Below are positions 17,349 through 25,686 of a stretch of DNA of 64,000 nt, piece by piece (the first letter of the stretch is position 1; the number at the start of each line of letters is the position of its first letter). A model generated the notes under the pieces. That model made no database searches, was not told the origin of the DNA, and saw only the letters and a program-made list of their open reading frames with translations. This DNA is from Arthrobacter ramosus (lineage in GTDB: Bacteria > Actinomycetota > Actinomycetes > Actinomycetales > Micrococcaceae). The stretch is taken from the NCBI RefSeq assembly GCF_039535095.1, contig NZ_BAAAWN010000001.1, positions 310,001 through 374,000 of the forward strand, given 5' to 3'. Made by a program: the position numbers and the translations under genes.

Positions 17349-17849
17349 ATGTATTCTGAATCCATGGACTTAGCCACACCGGGCCGGCCGAAACGGACCG
17401 CTTTTCTCTTGTCGCAGCTTGGTGCCGTGGCGTCGTCGCGTTTTGCCGACCGCACACGCGAGATCGGCCTCACGCCGAGCGATGCCGGTGTCATCCGCTT
17501 GCTCGGACGCGCCCCCGGGTTGAGCCAGCGCTCCCTCGCGGACAGGCTCGGTGCCGTCCCCAGCCGGGTGGTTTCACTCATCGACTCGCTTGAGGAACGC
17601 GGCCTCGTGGAGAGGGTGCGCAGCAGTACGGACCGGCGGAACTATGAACTCCACCTCACGAACGCCGGCAAGCGCGTGCTGGGGGAACTGCGCGGGATCG
17701 CAGAACAGCATGAAGCGGAGCTTCTGGCCCCGCTGACAACGGAGCAGATTGCCCAGCTTGACGTGCTTCTCGCGCAGCTCGCCAGCGGCCACGGGCTGGA
17801 CAGGGACCTCCACCGCGATGTCGGACGCGACGGCGGACGTAGCGCCTGA
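17349..17849 (+). CDS. MarR-family transcriptional regulator
   Basis: The 166-residue protein shows the MarR winged helix: LTPSDAGVIRLLGRAPGLSQ, then RSLADRLGAVPSRVVSLIDS and the wing RSSTDRRNYELHLT, at about residues 40-110, flanked by dimerization helices. An in-frame ATG at 17364 is an equally possible start; neither has a clear ribosome site, and a short or absent leader is possible. It is divergent from the membrane-protein/SDR pair and probably represses it until a small phenolic or other ligand binds. Confidence 0.88.
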   Translation: MYSESMDLATPGRPKRTAFLLSQLGAVASSRFADRTREIGLTPSDAGVIRLLGRAPGLSQRSLADRLGAVPSRVVSLIDSLEERGLVERVRSSTDRRNYELHLTNAGKRVLGELRGIAEQHEAELLAPLTTEQIAQLDVLLAQLASGHGLDRDLHRDVGRDGGRSA

Positions 17850-17990
17850 TCGGGCGCCCGAGCCTCGTGCCGCCGTCGGGAGCTATCATGACGATCGGGC
17901 CACGATTTTCGCCACTATGTGGGGAATAGCAGCTGCATGGTGTATGTTGCACATTCGCCAGCAAATATACAAGAGAAGAGATAACACCAG

Positions 17991-18293
17991 GTGGCAACCG
18001 ATTACGACGAACTCCGCTCCGACGTCGCGGAATCCCAAAGCACGTCACTTCAGGCCCTGCAGTCTGCCAATGCTCCGGACGCGCGCAGCGTTGTACGCGA
18101 GCTGGACGAGGCCGATGCTTTTGAAGGCAACGAGGTACCAGGTGGCGAATTCGTGGCCGAGGAATTGATCATTGCGGTCGTTCCCCAGAAGGAAGACGAG
18201 TTCACGTGCTACTCGTGTTTCCTAGTCCGTCACCGCTCCCAGATTGCCCGTGAAAAGAACGGCCACGCGTATTGCGTGGAGTGCGAAGGCTGA
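17991..18293 (+). CDS. DUF4193 domain protein (actinobacterial zinc-ribbon-like)
   Basis: The protein has 100 residues from a GTG start. The N-terminal MATDYDELRSDVAESQ, the acidic centre and the C-terminal CYSCFLVRHRSQIAREKNG followed by CVEC define DUF4193. Two CxxC pairs near the C-terminus probably bind one zinc ion. The family is widespread and conserved in Actinobacteria and its function is not established. It stands alone between the MarR and CYTH-CHAD genes. Confidence 0.88.
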   Translation: MATDYDELRSDVAESQSTSLQALQSANAPDARSVVRELDEADAFEGNEVPGGEFVAEELIIAVVPQKEDEFTCYSCFLVRHRSQIAREKNGHAYCVECEG

Positions 18294-18362
18294 GCCTCTG
18301 AGACCCAGCTCCGCCCCTACCAGCCCCCTAACTCACTGTTGCGTTCATCACAGTCCCGTCCC

Positions 18363-19868
18363 TCACAGGGGATTCAGGCGCTTCTTCTTGGCGAGCTTTT
18401 CATAGCGGGCCCCTGAGTCCGCGGCTCGCCGCTCCTCGGCAGCGAGCAGGGGGCCATAAGGCGAGTTGTCCTCCACCGATCCGCCGGCATCGTTTGCGAG
18501 GCGGAGCAGCACCGAACGGCTTACGACGCTGTCCTGGTGCTCTCCTAGGATTTTCTGGAACTCGCGGGCGTCACGGACCAAGCGCACAGCGGGCTTCCCA
18601 TGAACGTCTTGCAACGCTTCGGCCGCATGGCGCAGCCGTTTGGCGTCTTTGCGGACCTGATGCAACGCCGTGTCGTTTTCGACGCCGGTGTGCTGGGCCG
18701 CCGCCTTCTGGGACCGGCGCAGCCGCTTGATCGCTTTGTCGGCCAGCTTGGCCGTGACGGGGCGGGCCTTCTTCCCGGCACGAGGCATCGTGGGGGGCGT
18801 GTCGCGGAAATCCTCAAGCGCGTCCAGGAGCCGGAAATAGCGTTTCGTTCCCAAGGAGCGGAGCATCTCGCGATACCCGGAGTTGAAGGCGGCCTCGAGT
18901 TCGTCATTGATCCTGGAGGCGGCTGGAGCTGGCACCAGGCCGTCGGGTTGCTCATTCAGGAGTTCCCCGATCCGGTCGCGCAGCACCTCGGCATCCCGGG
19001 CCTTGCCCAGGACCTTGGTCAGCCATTTCAGTTCGGATTTGAGCTGATCACCGGCGTCGGCGTCGAAGAGCTTGCCGTAGGCGGACAACGTCGAGCGGAG
19101 CCTGCGGGTGGCTGAGCGCATGCCGTGAACGGCGTCGTCGGCGCCCTGCCGGACTCCGGAGTCCAGGGCGGTGATTTCGGCAATCTGCGCGGCTATGTAG
19201 GCAACTATTGCGTCTCCCGCAGAACCCTTCGGACGGGCTTTTGGTGGCGCCGGCACGGCGGCTGGCCAGGCGGTTCCGAATGCGCGGGCCAGCTTGGAAG
19301 CGTGCTCCGAGGGGGTTGCGCCGGTCCCCGACAAGACGCGCTCCGCACTCTCAAACAGGGCTTCATCGCCGTGGACCAGCTCGATTTCCCATTCCCGCCA
19401 TTGCCTCTCCAGCTGCATGGGGTGCAAGGTCTCGGCTGTCACGTGGTCATCCACGAAGTCGGCCAGGGTGACGTCCTCGCTTCCGTGCAGCCGGTGCAAA
19501 GTGCGGCGAGTGTGGATCCGCGCCACGGGCCTTAGCTCATCGCCGCGGGTGAACACGAGGAGCTTCTCTGCCAGTTCCTCTGGAACGGACTCAGGCTGGC
19601 CAAGCGGCGCCTGGATCTCCACGCGCATGCCCCGGTCTGCCGGCAGTTTCAGATGCCAGCCTGAATCGGTGCCGCCGGTGCGGCGCCGCAAGGTGATGCG
19701 GTGCTTGGCAAGGATGAGGCCGTCCGTGTCGAAGTAGACGGCCTCGAGTTGATGATCTGCAGGGTCTGCGACTTGTTCGACGCCGATGATGTCCCCGAAC
19801 GCGGGAAGGGGCGTTTCCAAGTCAGCGTCGTACTTGCGTTCTGTTTCCACGGATTCCTGGGTCGACAT
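18363..19868 (-). CDS. CYTH and CHAD domain-containing protein
   Basis: The 501-residue protein has an N-terminal CYTH domain (about residues 5-200) with the opening ETERKYD (ExExK motif) and alternating charged strands such as ITLRRRTGG that line a triphosphate tunnel. A helical CHAD domain follows (about 220-500) with conserved His in DAVHGMRSATRRLRST and ALHQVRKDAKRLRHAAEAL. CYTH enzymes bind organic or inorganic triphosphates with divalent metal, and CHAD domains bind polyphosphate granules. The combination suggests a role in polyphosphate or tripolyphosphate handling. ATG 19868 gives MSTQESVETERKYD; an upstream in-frame start is possible but less natural. Confidence 0.9.
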   Translation of the reverse strand: MSTQESVETERKYDADLETPLPAFGDIIGVEQVADPADHQLEAVYFDTDGLILAKHRITLRRRTGGTDSGWHLKLPADRGMRVEIQAPLGQPESVPEELAEKLLVFTRGDELRPVARIHTRRTLHRLHGSEDVTLADFVDDHVTAETLHPMQLERQWREWEIELVHGDEALFESAERVLSGTGATPSEHASKLARAFGTAWPAAVPAPPKARPKGSAGDAIVAYIAAQIAEITALDSGVRQGADDAVHGMRSATRRLRSTLSAYGKLFDADAGDQLKSELKWLTKVLGKARDAEVLRDRIGELLNEQPDGLVPAPAASRINDELEAAFNSGYREMLRSLGTKRYFRLLDALEDFRDTPPTMPRAGKKARPVTAKLADKAIKRLRRSQKAAAQHTGVENDTALHQVRKDAKRLRHAAEALQDVHGKPAVRLVRDAREFQKILGEHQDSVVSRSVLLRLANDAGGSVEDNSPYGPLLAAEERRAADSGARYEKLAKKKRLNPL

Positions 19869-20058
19869 GTCGTTTCCCGTCCTTCTCGTAGCTGCCCGCA
19901 CCTATAGGCATCCTCCCACTAGGCCTCGTGCAGGGAAAGACCGGGCGAACGCATCTCCAGCAGGTCCCTTGCGGGCGCGGGGATCTGGGGAAGAATGTGG
20001 GCATGAGTTCGACGCCGAGCCTTGGTCCGTTTGTTGATGGTTTCACCGGGGATGCCTC

Positions 20059-20727
20059 GTGAGCGTGTTCGTGCTCGTGCCGGGGGCGGGCGGCTCGGCC
20101 TGGTATTGGAGCCGCGTCGTCCCCCTCTTGCAGGAGGCAGGTCACGATGCTGTCGCCGTTGATCTGCCGGGGGACGACGAAAATGCGGGCCTGCCCGAGT
20201 ACGCACGCTTGGTTGAGGCGGCAACCAGTGGCCGGAACGACGTCGTGCTTGTTGCGCAATCGCTTGGCGGTTTCACGGCGCCGATGGTGGGTGCCCGGAC
20301 CGGCGTCGCAGAGATCGTCTTCGTGAACGCAATGATTCCCAACCCGGGTGAGACCCCCGGTGCATGGTGGGACAACACGGGCTGGGAGGACGCACGCAAG
20401 CGTGCTGCCGCGGCCGGCGGCTACAGCGAAGAGTTCGATGTGAACGAGTACTTCCTCCATGACGTTCCGCCGGAGGTTGCTGCCGAGGGGGAGCCGTACC
20501 AACGGCCCGAAGCGAACGCAGTCTTCGCGTCGAGCTGCGAATTCGTGGAGTGGCCGGCGGTGCCCATCAGGGTGCTCAGCGGCGAGGGGGACCGGTTCTT
20601 CCCGCTTGAGTTCCAGCGCAGGGTGGCGCGCAATCGCCTAGGGCTTGAGCCGGATGTCCTGCCCGGCGGGCATCTCCTTGGGCTGTCGAATCCGGCCGGG
20701 GTTGCTGACTACCTCTTGCACCGATGA
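20059..20727 (+). CDS. Alpha/beta hydrolase
   Basis: The 222-residue protein opens with VFVLVPGAGGSAWYWSRVVP (oxyanion region), has the nucleophile elbow VLVAQSLGGF with Ser at about residue 69 (GxSxG variant AQSLGG), an Asp/Glu candidate in VLSGEGDRFF and the catalytic His in LPGGHLLGLSNP. This resembles the EstC/PNAE-like group of small esterases. The start is GTG 20059, with GTG 20065 possible. A 19-codon open frame directly upstream overlaps its start, but I do not treat it as a gene. The substrate is unknown. Confidence 0.85.
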   Translation: MSVFVLVPGAGGSAWYWSRVVPLLQEAGHDAVAVDLPGDDENAGLPEYARLVEAATSGRNDVVLVAQSLGGFTAPMVGARTGVAEIVFVNAMIPNPGETPGAWWDNTGWEDARKRAAAAGGYSEEFDVNEYFLHDVPPEVAAEGEPYQRPEANAVFASSCEFVEWPAVPIRVLSGEGDRFFPLEFQRRVARNRLGLEPDVLPGGHLLGLSNPAGVADYLLHR

Positions 20728-20931
20728 ACTTTTTGCGACCGCGGGCGTCCGATTCCCTAGACCGGAATCGACCCAAGCCCTAAGATCACTCTGACGGCAC
20801 CAGCTCTGGCTGATCGATGTCCGTCGCGGTCTCACCCTCAGCGTGAGCGCCGGGTCCGTTCCGCGACTCCTGGGTCTTCGAACGGGCCCGGTCGACCTCC
20901 GCTTGACCACCTATCCGGAGGAGGCCTTCCT

Positions 20932-21024
20932 ATGAGTGAAGCCAACAAGGAACTGGTGCGGCGCCACTTCGAGGAAGCGGTGAGCGCGCCAAGATGTGGG
21001 ATTGCGGCGATAGTTAGAGAGTAA
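20932..21024 (+). pseudogene. Fragment of a SnoaL-like (NTF2-fold) gene
   Basis: A 30-codon frame starts MSEANKELVRRHFEEAVSAP, the classic N-terminus of SnoaL-like polyketide-cyclase proteins, after a good ribosome site (GGAGGAGG). It then runs into unrelated sequence and stops at 21024, where about 100 more residues would be expected. I read it as a 3'-truncated relic. The rest of the 360-base space 20728-21087 holds nothing I can identify. Confidence 0.55.
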
Positions 21025-21087
21025 TTACTCGTAGATGGTGACTGCGGCCCGCCAACGGAGGATGCTTGATTGTTGGGAGGGAAAATC

Positions 21088-21387
21088 ATGACACGAGATG
21101 TGAGTCATTTCGAGCGCCTTTCAGCGTGGACTGAAAACGACATGAAGCCAGCCGTCGGCAAGCTTTTGCGCGGTGATGGTTTGCCTGCCGATGCCCGGGA
21201 AAGCAACCATCCCTCGCCCCTGGATTTCCAGATTCCTGAGGAACTGGACCGCGCCCTGGAGTCGGCTTCGCAAACGCTCAGTCTTACGCCCAGCGAGATC
21301 CTGCGCGAGGCCCTGTCCGAATGGCTGGGCAGCCACGGACAGCCGGCCACGGGCCACCATCCATTCGGGAAACACACCGCGCTGTAA
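21088..21387 (+). CDS. Small protein with a C-terminal ribbon-helix-helix-like segment
   Basis: The 99-residue protein starts MTRDVSHFERLSAWTENDMK, with GGGAGG six to seven bases before the ATG. Its C-terminal half, FQIPEELDRALESASQTLSL then TPSEILREALSEWLG, has the strand-helix-helix pattern of RHH/CopG DNA-binding domains, usually antitoxins or small repressors. No toxin gene follows: the next gene is a lipoprotein on the opposite strand after a stem-loop. It could be an orphan antitoxin or a stand-alone regulator. The family is not recognised. Confidence 0.65.
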   Translation: MTRDVSHFERLSAWTENDMKPAVGKLLRGDGLPADARESNHPSPLDFQIPEELDRALESASQTLSLTPSEILREALSEWLGSHGQPATGHHPFGKHTAL

Positions 21388-21394
21388 CGAGCGC

Positions 21395-21428
21395 CGGCTG
21401 CGGGTCGCGGGCCGCGGAGCTGCAGCCG
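21395..21428 (+). terminator. Stem-loop after the RHH-like gene
   Basis: CGGCTGC (21395-21401) pairs with GCAGCCG (21422-21428), and an outer GTAAC/GTTAC pair extends it. It begins just after the stop at 21387 and lacks a T-tract. Nothing else is visible in the 190 bases up to the next gene. Confidence 0.45.
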
Positions 21429-21578
21429 TTACTGGAGGCTGCCCTGAACAGCGTCTCCGTGCCGCGCCGAACGGAACGGCGATGCCGCAAGGAACACCGC
21501 CGCCGCCGTCCGCCGATGCGGGCCACCCGAGGACCGGGCGCCGATGGCCAGTCCCCGGGTATGGAATGCAAACTGCCT

Positions 21579-21920
21579 TTAGCCGCCGCAGTACTTGCTG
21601 TAATTGGTGCCCGCGTTCTGGTAGTCGTTCTTCAGGGCATTGAGCTTCGCGGCATCCGGGTTGTCCTTCGCGGACTCGTCCAGGTAGTCCACAATCGTCT
21701 TCAGGGTGGGCTTCAGCTCATCCGAGGACACGGCTTCGATCGGGCGGAGCTGGTTGGCTACCCGGATGGTTCCCGTTTTGTCCGTGGTGTTCGTGGGGTT
21801 CGAGATGACGGTCTTGACCCGGCTGCAGGTGTCCGCGGTGCTCAGCTGCTGCGGTGCGGAGCAAGCTGAAGCGGAGAGGACGAGCCCGGCCGCGAGCAGG
21901 GCTGTGGTGATTTTCTTCAT
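21579..21920 (-). CDS. Small secreted lipoprotein of unknown function
   Basis: The 113-residue protein has a lipoprotein signal, MKKITTALLAAGLVLSASAC, with Cys-20 as the predicted lipid attachment site. The mature part is polar, with two further Cys (TCSRV near its start and YCGG at the end) that could form a disulfide. It carries the helix-like segment DELKPTLKTIVDYLDESAKD. I do not recognise the family; similar short lipoproteins occur in Micrococcaceae. It is a single gene with no operon partner on its strand. Confidence 0.75.
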   Translation of the reverse strand: MKKITTALLAAGLVLSASACSAPQQLSTADTCSRVKTVISNPTNTTDKTGTIRVANQLRPIEAVSSDELKPTLKTIVDYLDESAKDNPDAAKLNALKNDYQNAGTNYSKYCGG

Positions 21921-22034
21921 GGTTCCCTCAGTAGTTGCTGACGTTTGATTGTAAGCAGACGTGGCGCGGCGCCCAATGCAGGCTTGGCCAGCGGAAGGTC
22001 TATTGCGTGCATCCTAAGGCCTGATGATGACAGG

Positions 22035-22072
22035 GGAGGGGCCCCTCGGCCGTCCGGCCGCGGAACCCCTCC
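22035..22072 (-). terminator. Stem-loop terminator of the phosphodiesterase gene
   Basis: GGAGGGG (22035-22041) pairs with CCCCTCC (22066-22072) around an inner GGCC-rich hairpin. It lies 21 bases after the stop of the minus-strand gene at 22093. Confidence 0.6.
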
Positions 22073-22092
22073 AGTGTTCGAAGCGCGCTGGA

Positions 22093-23796
22093 TCAGCGCT
22101 GGGGGAGTGCCTTGGTCCCCTCGATCTGCACGGCCTGCAGCTTGTTCGGATCAAGGCCAAGGGTCTTCAGGATGGTCGGCGCAATCTGCGTCGTCTCGAC
22201 CGCGGTGGTCACGGTCCGGGCGTGTTCGTCGTTGGCGCCGGAGACCACGAGCGGCACATCGCGGTCGTCCGCGCTGGCTCCACCGTGTTCGGCGATCTTG
22301 GCCTTGCCGCCGGTGTAAACCACGCCGGTCTGGGCGATGCCCAGAATGTCCGGGTAGCGTGCATCGCTGGTTTGGGTGCCGAAGTAGTTTGCAACTTCGC
22401 TGCCCGCGTACACCTTGCTCAACCCCGAGGTTGTCACGGTCTTGGCAGCACCGTTGATGTCGTTACCTGCTGCGGAGTGCGCTGCCAGGTAGTCCTTGGC
22501 GAACTGCGCAGCTGCCTGCGAGTGGTCCGAAAGCCACAGCTGCATGATGTCGTCGTCGGTGGAGAACGCCACGAGGTCTGCGGAGCCGGGGTGGGCCGAC
22601 TTCCATGCGGTGTTCAGGCCGTCGATGATTGCGCTGTCAGGCACCCTCGTCAGTGTCGAAGAGTCCATGGGGGACTGTCCGTGCTTGGCAGAAAGGATCA
22701 CCGTGGTGTCCTTCGCGTGGCCGGAAGCGGCCAGCGCAGACTCGAACTTCCCGACAGAGGCGTTGACGAAGTCCAGGGCTTTGCTCAAGAGCGGCCCCGG
22801 AACGGTGCCGCCCTGAAGGTAACCGCCGGTGAGGCCGTCCGACGTCGGGAGCTTCTGTGCCGTCGAGACGGCCTGGAAGTTCATCCCGAAGATGCCCGGG
22901 ACTGCGGCCGCCTTGGTGCCTGAGTGGTCCTTGCCGTCGATTTCGTTCAGCACGGCCTGGACCTTGTAGCCGTCGTACTGCTGGGTTGCGGCGTTGTCCT
23001 GCGTCCAGTCGCCGGTGAACGGAGCGGCGGCTTTGCTGTTGATCTCCGGGGTGAACAGGTCATCCAGGCCCTTGCCGGAAGGGCCGTTCAGGATTTCGTA
23101 GGCCGGGTGCTTGTCCGACCACGCCGTGGTCAGCCCGGCGCTCTTCGCCACTTCGAAGACCGTGTTTACCTTCAAGTACTGGTGGGGGTAGACCGGCTTG
23201 CAGCTCGCCGGGTCAACCGGGAGGGCGGCCGGGTCAAGGAGTGCGCCGGGTTGTCCCGTCATGTTCAGGATGCTGGCCGGAAGCCCGGGCAGGCCCTGGC
23301 CGGCGTCGAGGGCGTTCTGGTTCTTGTCGGCGGCTTCGGTGAAGGCCACTTCGGCGCCGGGCGCAGTGTTCTTGCAGTCCGTTGTGCCTGCCGGCAGGAG
23401 TGACCTGTTGAAGGTGTCGTCATAGTAGACGCCGGTGGTCCCGGGATTGCCGCCGGTCAGCTGGCCGACCATGCCGGGGAAGGAATCCGAAGGCACTGGA
23501 GTCTGGGCGTGCGTGTAGCTGGTGCCGTGGTTGACCAGCGACGCCAGCGCCGACGTCGGGTGGTTCTTCACGTACAAATCCAGGTCCTTCTGGTGGAGGC
23601 CGTCCACCGAAAGCAGCAGCACGTGCTTCGATGTTTCGCCCTGGCCCTTGCTGTTGTCTGATCCCTGCTGGCCCTGGACGTCCTGGCCGCCGCGTGAAAC
23701 GTCGTCGGCCATGGCCGGCGCCACCGCGGATCCGGCCATGAGCACGGCCCCCAGGACCGCTGCTGTGGCAAGTCCGTTTTTCTTGGCTGTCTTCAT
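22093..23796 (-). CDS. Secreted alkaline phosphatase-superfamily phosphodiesterase/nucleotide pyrophosphatase
   Basis: The 567-residue exported protein has a Sec signal (MKTAKKNGLATAAVLGAVLM, cleavage near AMA-D). The catalytic domain begins with LLLSVDGLHQKDLDLY, where the Asp is a metal ligand, and PVPSDSFPGMVGQLTGG, where the Ser is in the nucleophile position. Late metal-site motifs are TDDDIMQLW and GGASADDRDVPLVVSG. This is the type I phosphodiesterase/nucleotide pyrophosphatase family, which hydrolyses extracellular phosphodiesters. ATG 23796 is chosen so that the signal peptide is terminal; the frame opens 26 codons further upstream. A 220-base gap upstream separates it from the IclR gene. 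Confidence 0.85.
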   Translation of the reverse strand: MKTAKKNGLATAAVLGAVLMAGSAVAPAMADDVSRGGQDVQGQQGSDNSKGQGETSKHVLLLSVDGLHQKDLDLYVKNHPTSALASLVNHGTSYTHAQTPVPSDSFPGMVGQLTGGNPGTTGVYYDDTFNRSLLPAGTTDCKNTAPGAEVAFTEAADKNQNALDAGQGLPGLPASILNMTGQPGALLDPAALPVDPASCKPVYPHQYLKVNTVFEVAKSAGLTTAWSDKHPAYEILNGPSGKGLDDLFTPEINSKAAAPFTGDWTQDNAATQQYDGYKVQAVLNEIDGKDHSGTKAAAVPGIFGMNFQAVSTAQKLPTSDGLTGGYLQGGTVPGPLLSKALDFVNASVGKFESALAASGHAKDTTVILSAKHGQSPMDSSTLTRVPDSAIIDGLNTAWKSAHPGSADLVAFSTDDDIMQLWLSDHSQAAAQFAKDYLAAHSAAGNDINGAAKTVTTSGLSKVYAGSEVANYFGTQTSDARYPDILGIAQTGVVYTGGKAKIAEHGGASADDRDVPLVVSGANDEHARTVTTAVETTQIAPTILKTLGLDPNKLQAVQIEGTKALPQR

Positions 23797-24016
23797 CAAA
23801 ATAAGACCCTTCGCTATTGCGTTCTTATCGATCGAGAATGCGTCCCCGGATGATTCTTGTTGCGGGGAGGGCATCCGTCTCGCCGATTGGGCCTCACCGC
23901 GAAAACGTTCACGATAGGTTCAATTGCGGGTAGCCGAACTCTTCCGAAACTCACAGGAAATCCGCGTACCCCGGGCGGCCGGGGGTACGCGGGCTTCTGC
24001 GAACAGGGCCTACCGC

Positions 24017-24880
24017 CTACGCGACAGGCGCCCCCAAGGACACCGAGAACTCCATTGCCACTTTCGCCGCCAGAGCCCCGGCCTGCTCCAGATGGCGGCC
24101 GAAGCGCTGCTTCGGGGCGCTGACATTGAACGCCGCCACGATCCGCTTCTTGAAGTCGTAAACTGGGGCTGAAACGCCCACCACCCCGAGTTCGAACTCT
24201 TCATCAACTACTGCATAACCGCGCCGGCGAATCAGGGAGATTTCGGCGCAAAGGTCCTCGAAGCTCTGGATCTTGTTGGGCCGATGTCCGGGTTGGCCTT
24301 GCCCTGCTTCCAATGCCAGGGGGGAGAGATCCTGCAATTCCGAGGCTTTGGCGGCGTTGGTGTCATACCAATCGCGAAGGGCTGTAGCATCCCAGTCGCT
24401 GACCAGCACGCGCCCCGAGGATGTGCCCCAGGCGTCCACGCTGACGCCTTCCCAGCCAAGTGCCCTGTATGTGTGGTTGGACATCTCGCTCTTCAAGGTA
24501 AGCACCGTGCCGCCACGCAGCACGCAGAGGTGCGTGGTTTCGTGGGTGGCTGCGGAGACGCGCTTGAGGAACGGAGTCGAAGCGCTCACCATCCTGGCTT
24601 CGGCGGTCCGCGCGGCCAGGGCGTAGAGCCCGTATCCGAGGCTGTACAGCAAGCTATCAGGGTCCCTATCGACCAGGCCGGCCTCTGCAAGGGTGGCCAG
24701 CGTCCGGGACACCTGGGCCTTGTCCCGGCCCGCGATTTCCGCCACCTTGCTCACGCCTAGTCCGGAGGCGGCAACCGACTCCGGGGATCCCAGGATTTCC
24801 AGAAGCTCCAGATCGCGCCGCAGGCCAGATGAATTGCGCCGCGCGGGACGGGTGGCGGCTGAAGCATTTGAGTCACTCAC
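24017..24880 (-). CDS. IclR-family transcriptional regulator, divergent from the catabolic island
   Basis: The 287-residue protein from GTG 24880 has an N-terminal helix-turn-helix (VSKVAEIAGRDKAQVSRTLA then TLAEAGLV, about residues 45-75) and an IclR effector domain (about 110-275, with LRGGTVLTL, SSGRVLVSDWD and GYAVVDEEFELGVVGVSAPV). ATG 24910 is an alternative start. It is divergent from the OpuC-type ABC operon, which continues through the dehydrogenase genes to 36101, so it is the likely regulator of the whole island. IclR effectors are usually the pathway substrate or an early intermediate. Confidence 0.88.
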   Translation of the reverse strand: MSDSNASAATRPARRNSSGLRRDLELLEILGSPESVAASGLGVSKVAEIAGRDKAQVSRTLATLAEAGLVDRDPDSLLYSLGYGLYALAARTAEARMVSASTPFLKRVSAATHETTHLCVLRGGTVLTLKSEMSNHTYRALGWEGVSVDAWGTSSGRVLVSDWDATALRDWYDTNAAKASELQDLSPLALEAGQGQPGHRPNKIQSFEDLCAEISLIRRRGYAVVDEEFELGVVGVSAPVYDFKKRIVAAFNVSAPKQRFGRHLEQAGALAAKVAMEFSVSLGAPVA

Positions 24881-24902
24881 AAAACGACCATAGCAATGTC
24901 GA

Positions 24903-24980
24903 GTTGACATATCAACAACTCGCATTGCGCAAAAGGGAACTCGCCTCATACGGTTGTGGCATGGCTCACGCAATTGTGAG
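24903..24980. promoter_or_regulatory. Candidate IclR operators in the divergent control region
   Basis: Two palindromes lie between the IclR gene and the ABC operon: GTTGA-CATA-TCAAC (24903-24916) and CTCAC-GCAATT-GTGAG (24965-24980). A TTGACA box (24904-24909) overlaps the first. Binding and promoter function are inferred. Confidence 0.5.
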
Positions 24981-25020
24981 TCCTCATCCTTGACCCGACG
25001 AAGTGAAAAGGAGGATCACG

Positions 25021-25686
25021 TTGAACGACTCGTTCTTCTCGGACTTCGGTTTGTTCCTCACAAAGAGATCGGCAGACATCGCCGAATCCGCCACCCAGCA
25101 TCTCGTGGTTGTTTTGGTTTCCCTGCTGATCGCCACGGTAGTCGGCGTCGGCATCGGAGTGCTCGTCTGGAACAAGCCGGTCAGCCGCTCGGTAGCCATT
25201 GCCGGCGCAGGCGTCGGCCTGACCATTCCTTCCATGGCCCTCCTGGCGCTGCTCATCCCGGTGTTGGGCCTCGGCTGGACCCCCACCATCGTGGGACTCG
25301 CCTTTTATGCGCTGCTGCCCATCATCCGCAACACCGTTGTTGGATTGCGCGAGGTCCCGCCCGCAGTTTCCGAATCCGCCCTCGGAATGGGAATGGGAAC
25401 AGTGAAGACGCTGTTCCGGGTGCAGCTGCCGATGGCGTGGCCTGTCGTCCTCACCGGCGTGCGGGTCTCCGCGCAGCTCTCGATGGGAATCGCCGCTATT
25501 GCCGCCTATGTGGGAGGACCGGGCCTGGGCGGAATGATCTTCAAGGGCCTGTCCAGCCTTGGTTCAAAGAATGCCCTTAACTTCGCCGTCGTTGGAACCG
25601 TCGGCGTCATTGTTCTCGCCCTGCTGGTGGATGCAGCGTTTGTCGCCATCCGCCGCCTCACTACCTCAAGGGGACTTCGTGTCTGA
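25021..25686 (+). CDS. OpuC-type ABC transporter permease (quaternary amine/betaine import)
   Basis: The 221-residue permease has six hydrophobic segments and the BPD-type loop SESALGMGMGTVKTLFRVQL (EAA motif) near residue 120. I chose TTG 25021 because a very strong Shine-Dalgarno sequence, AAGGAGG at 25008-25014, lies six bases upstream; a GTG at 25003 would bury that site inside the coding sequence. This is the OpuC/OpuB/YehYW-like family for glycine betaine, choline and related compounds. Its stop overlaps the ATPase start by eight bases. A second permease gene follows the ATPase, as expected for a heteromeric importer. Confidence 0.9.
   Translation: MNDSFFSDFGLFLTKRSADIAESATQHLVVVLVSLLIATVVGVGIGVLVWNKPVSRSVAIAGAGVGLTIPSMALLALLIPVLGLGWTPTIVGLAFYALLPIIRNTVVGLREVPPAVSESALGMGMGTVKTLFRVQLPMAWPVVLTGVRVSAQLSMGIAAIAAYVGGPGLGGMIFKGLSSLGSKNALNFAVVGTVGVIVLALLVDAAFVAIRRLTTSRGLRV

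Noticed and set aside
20003..20062. A 19-codon frame overlapping the start of the alpha/beta hydrolase by GTGA.
   Set aside because: It has no convincing ribosome site and no recognisable peptide. It may be chance or a leader, and the evidence is too thin to call.
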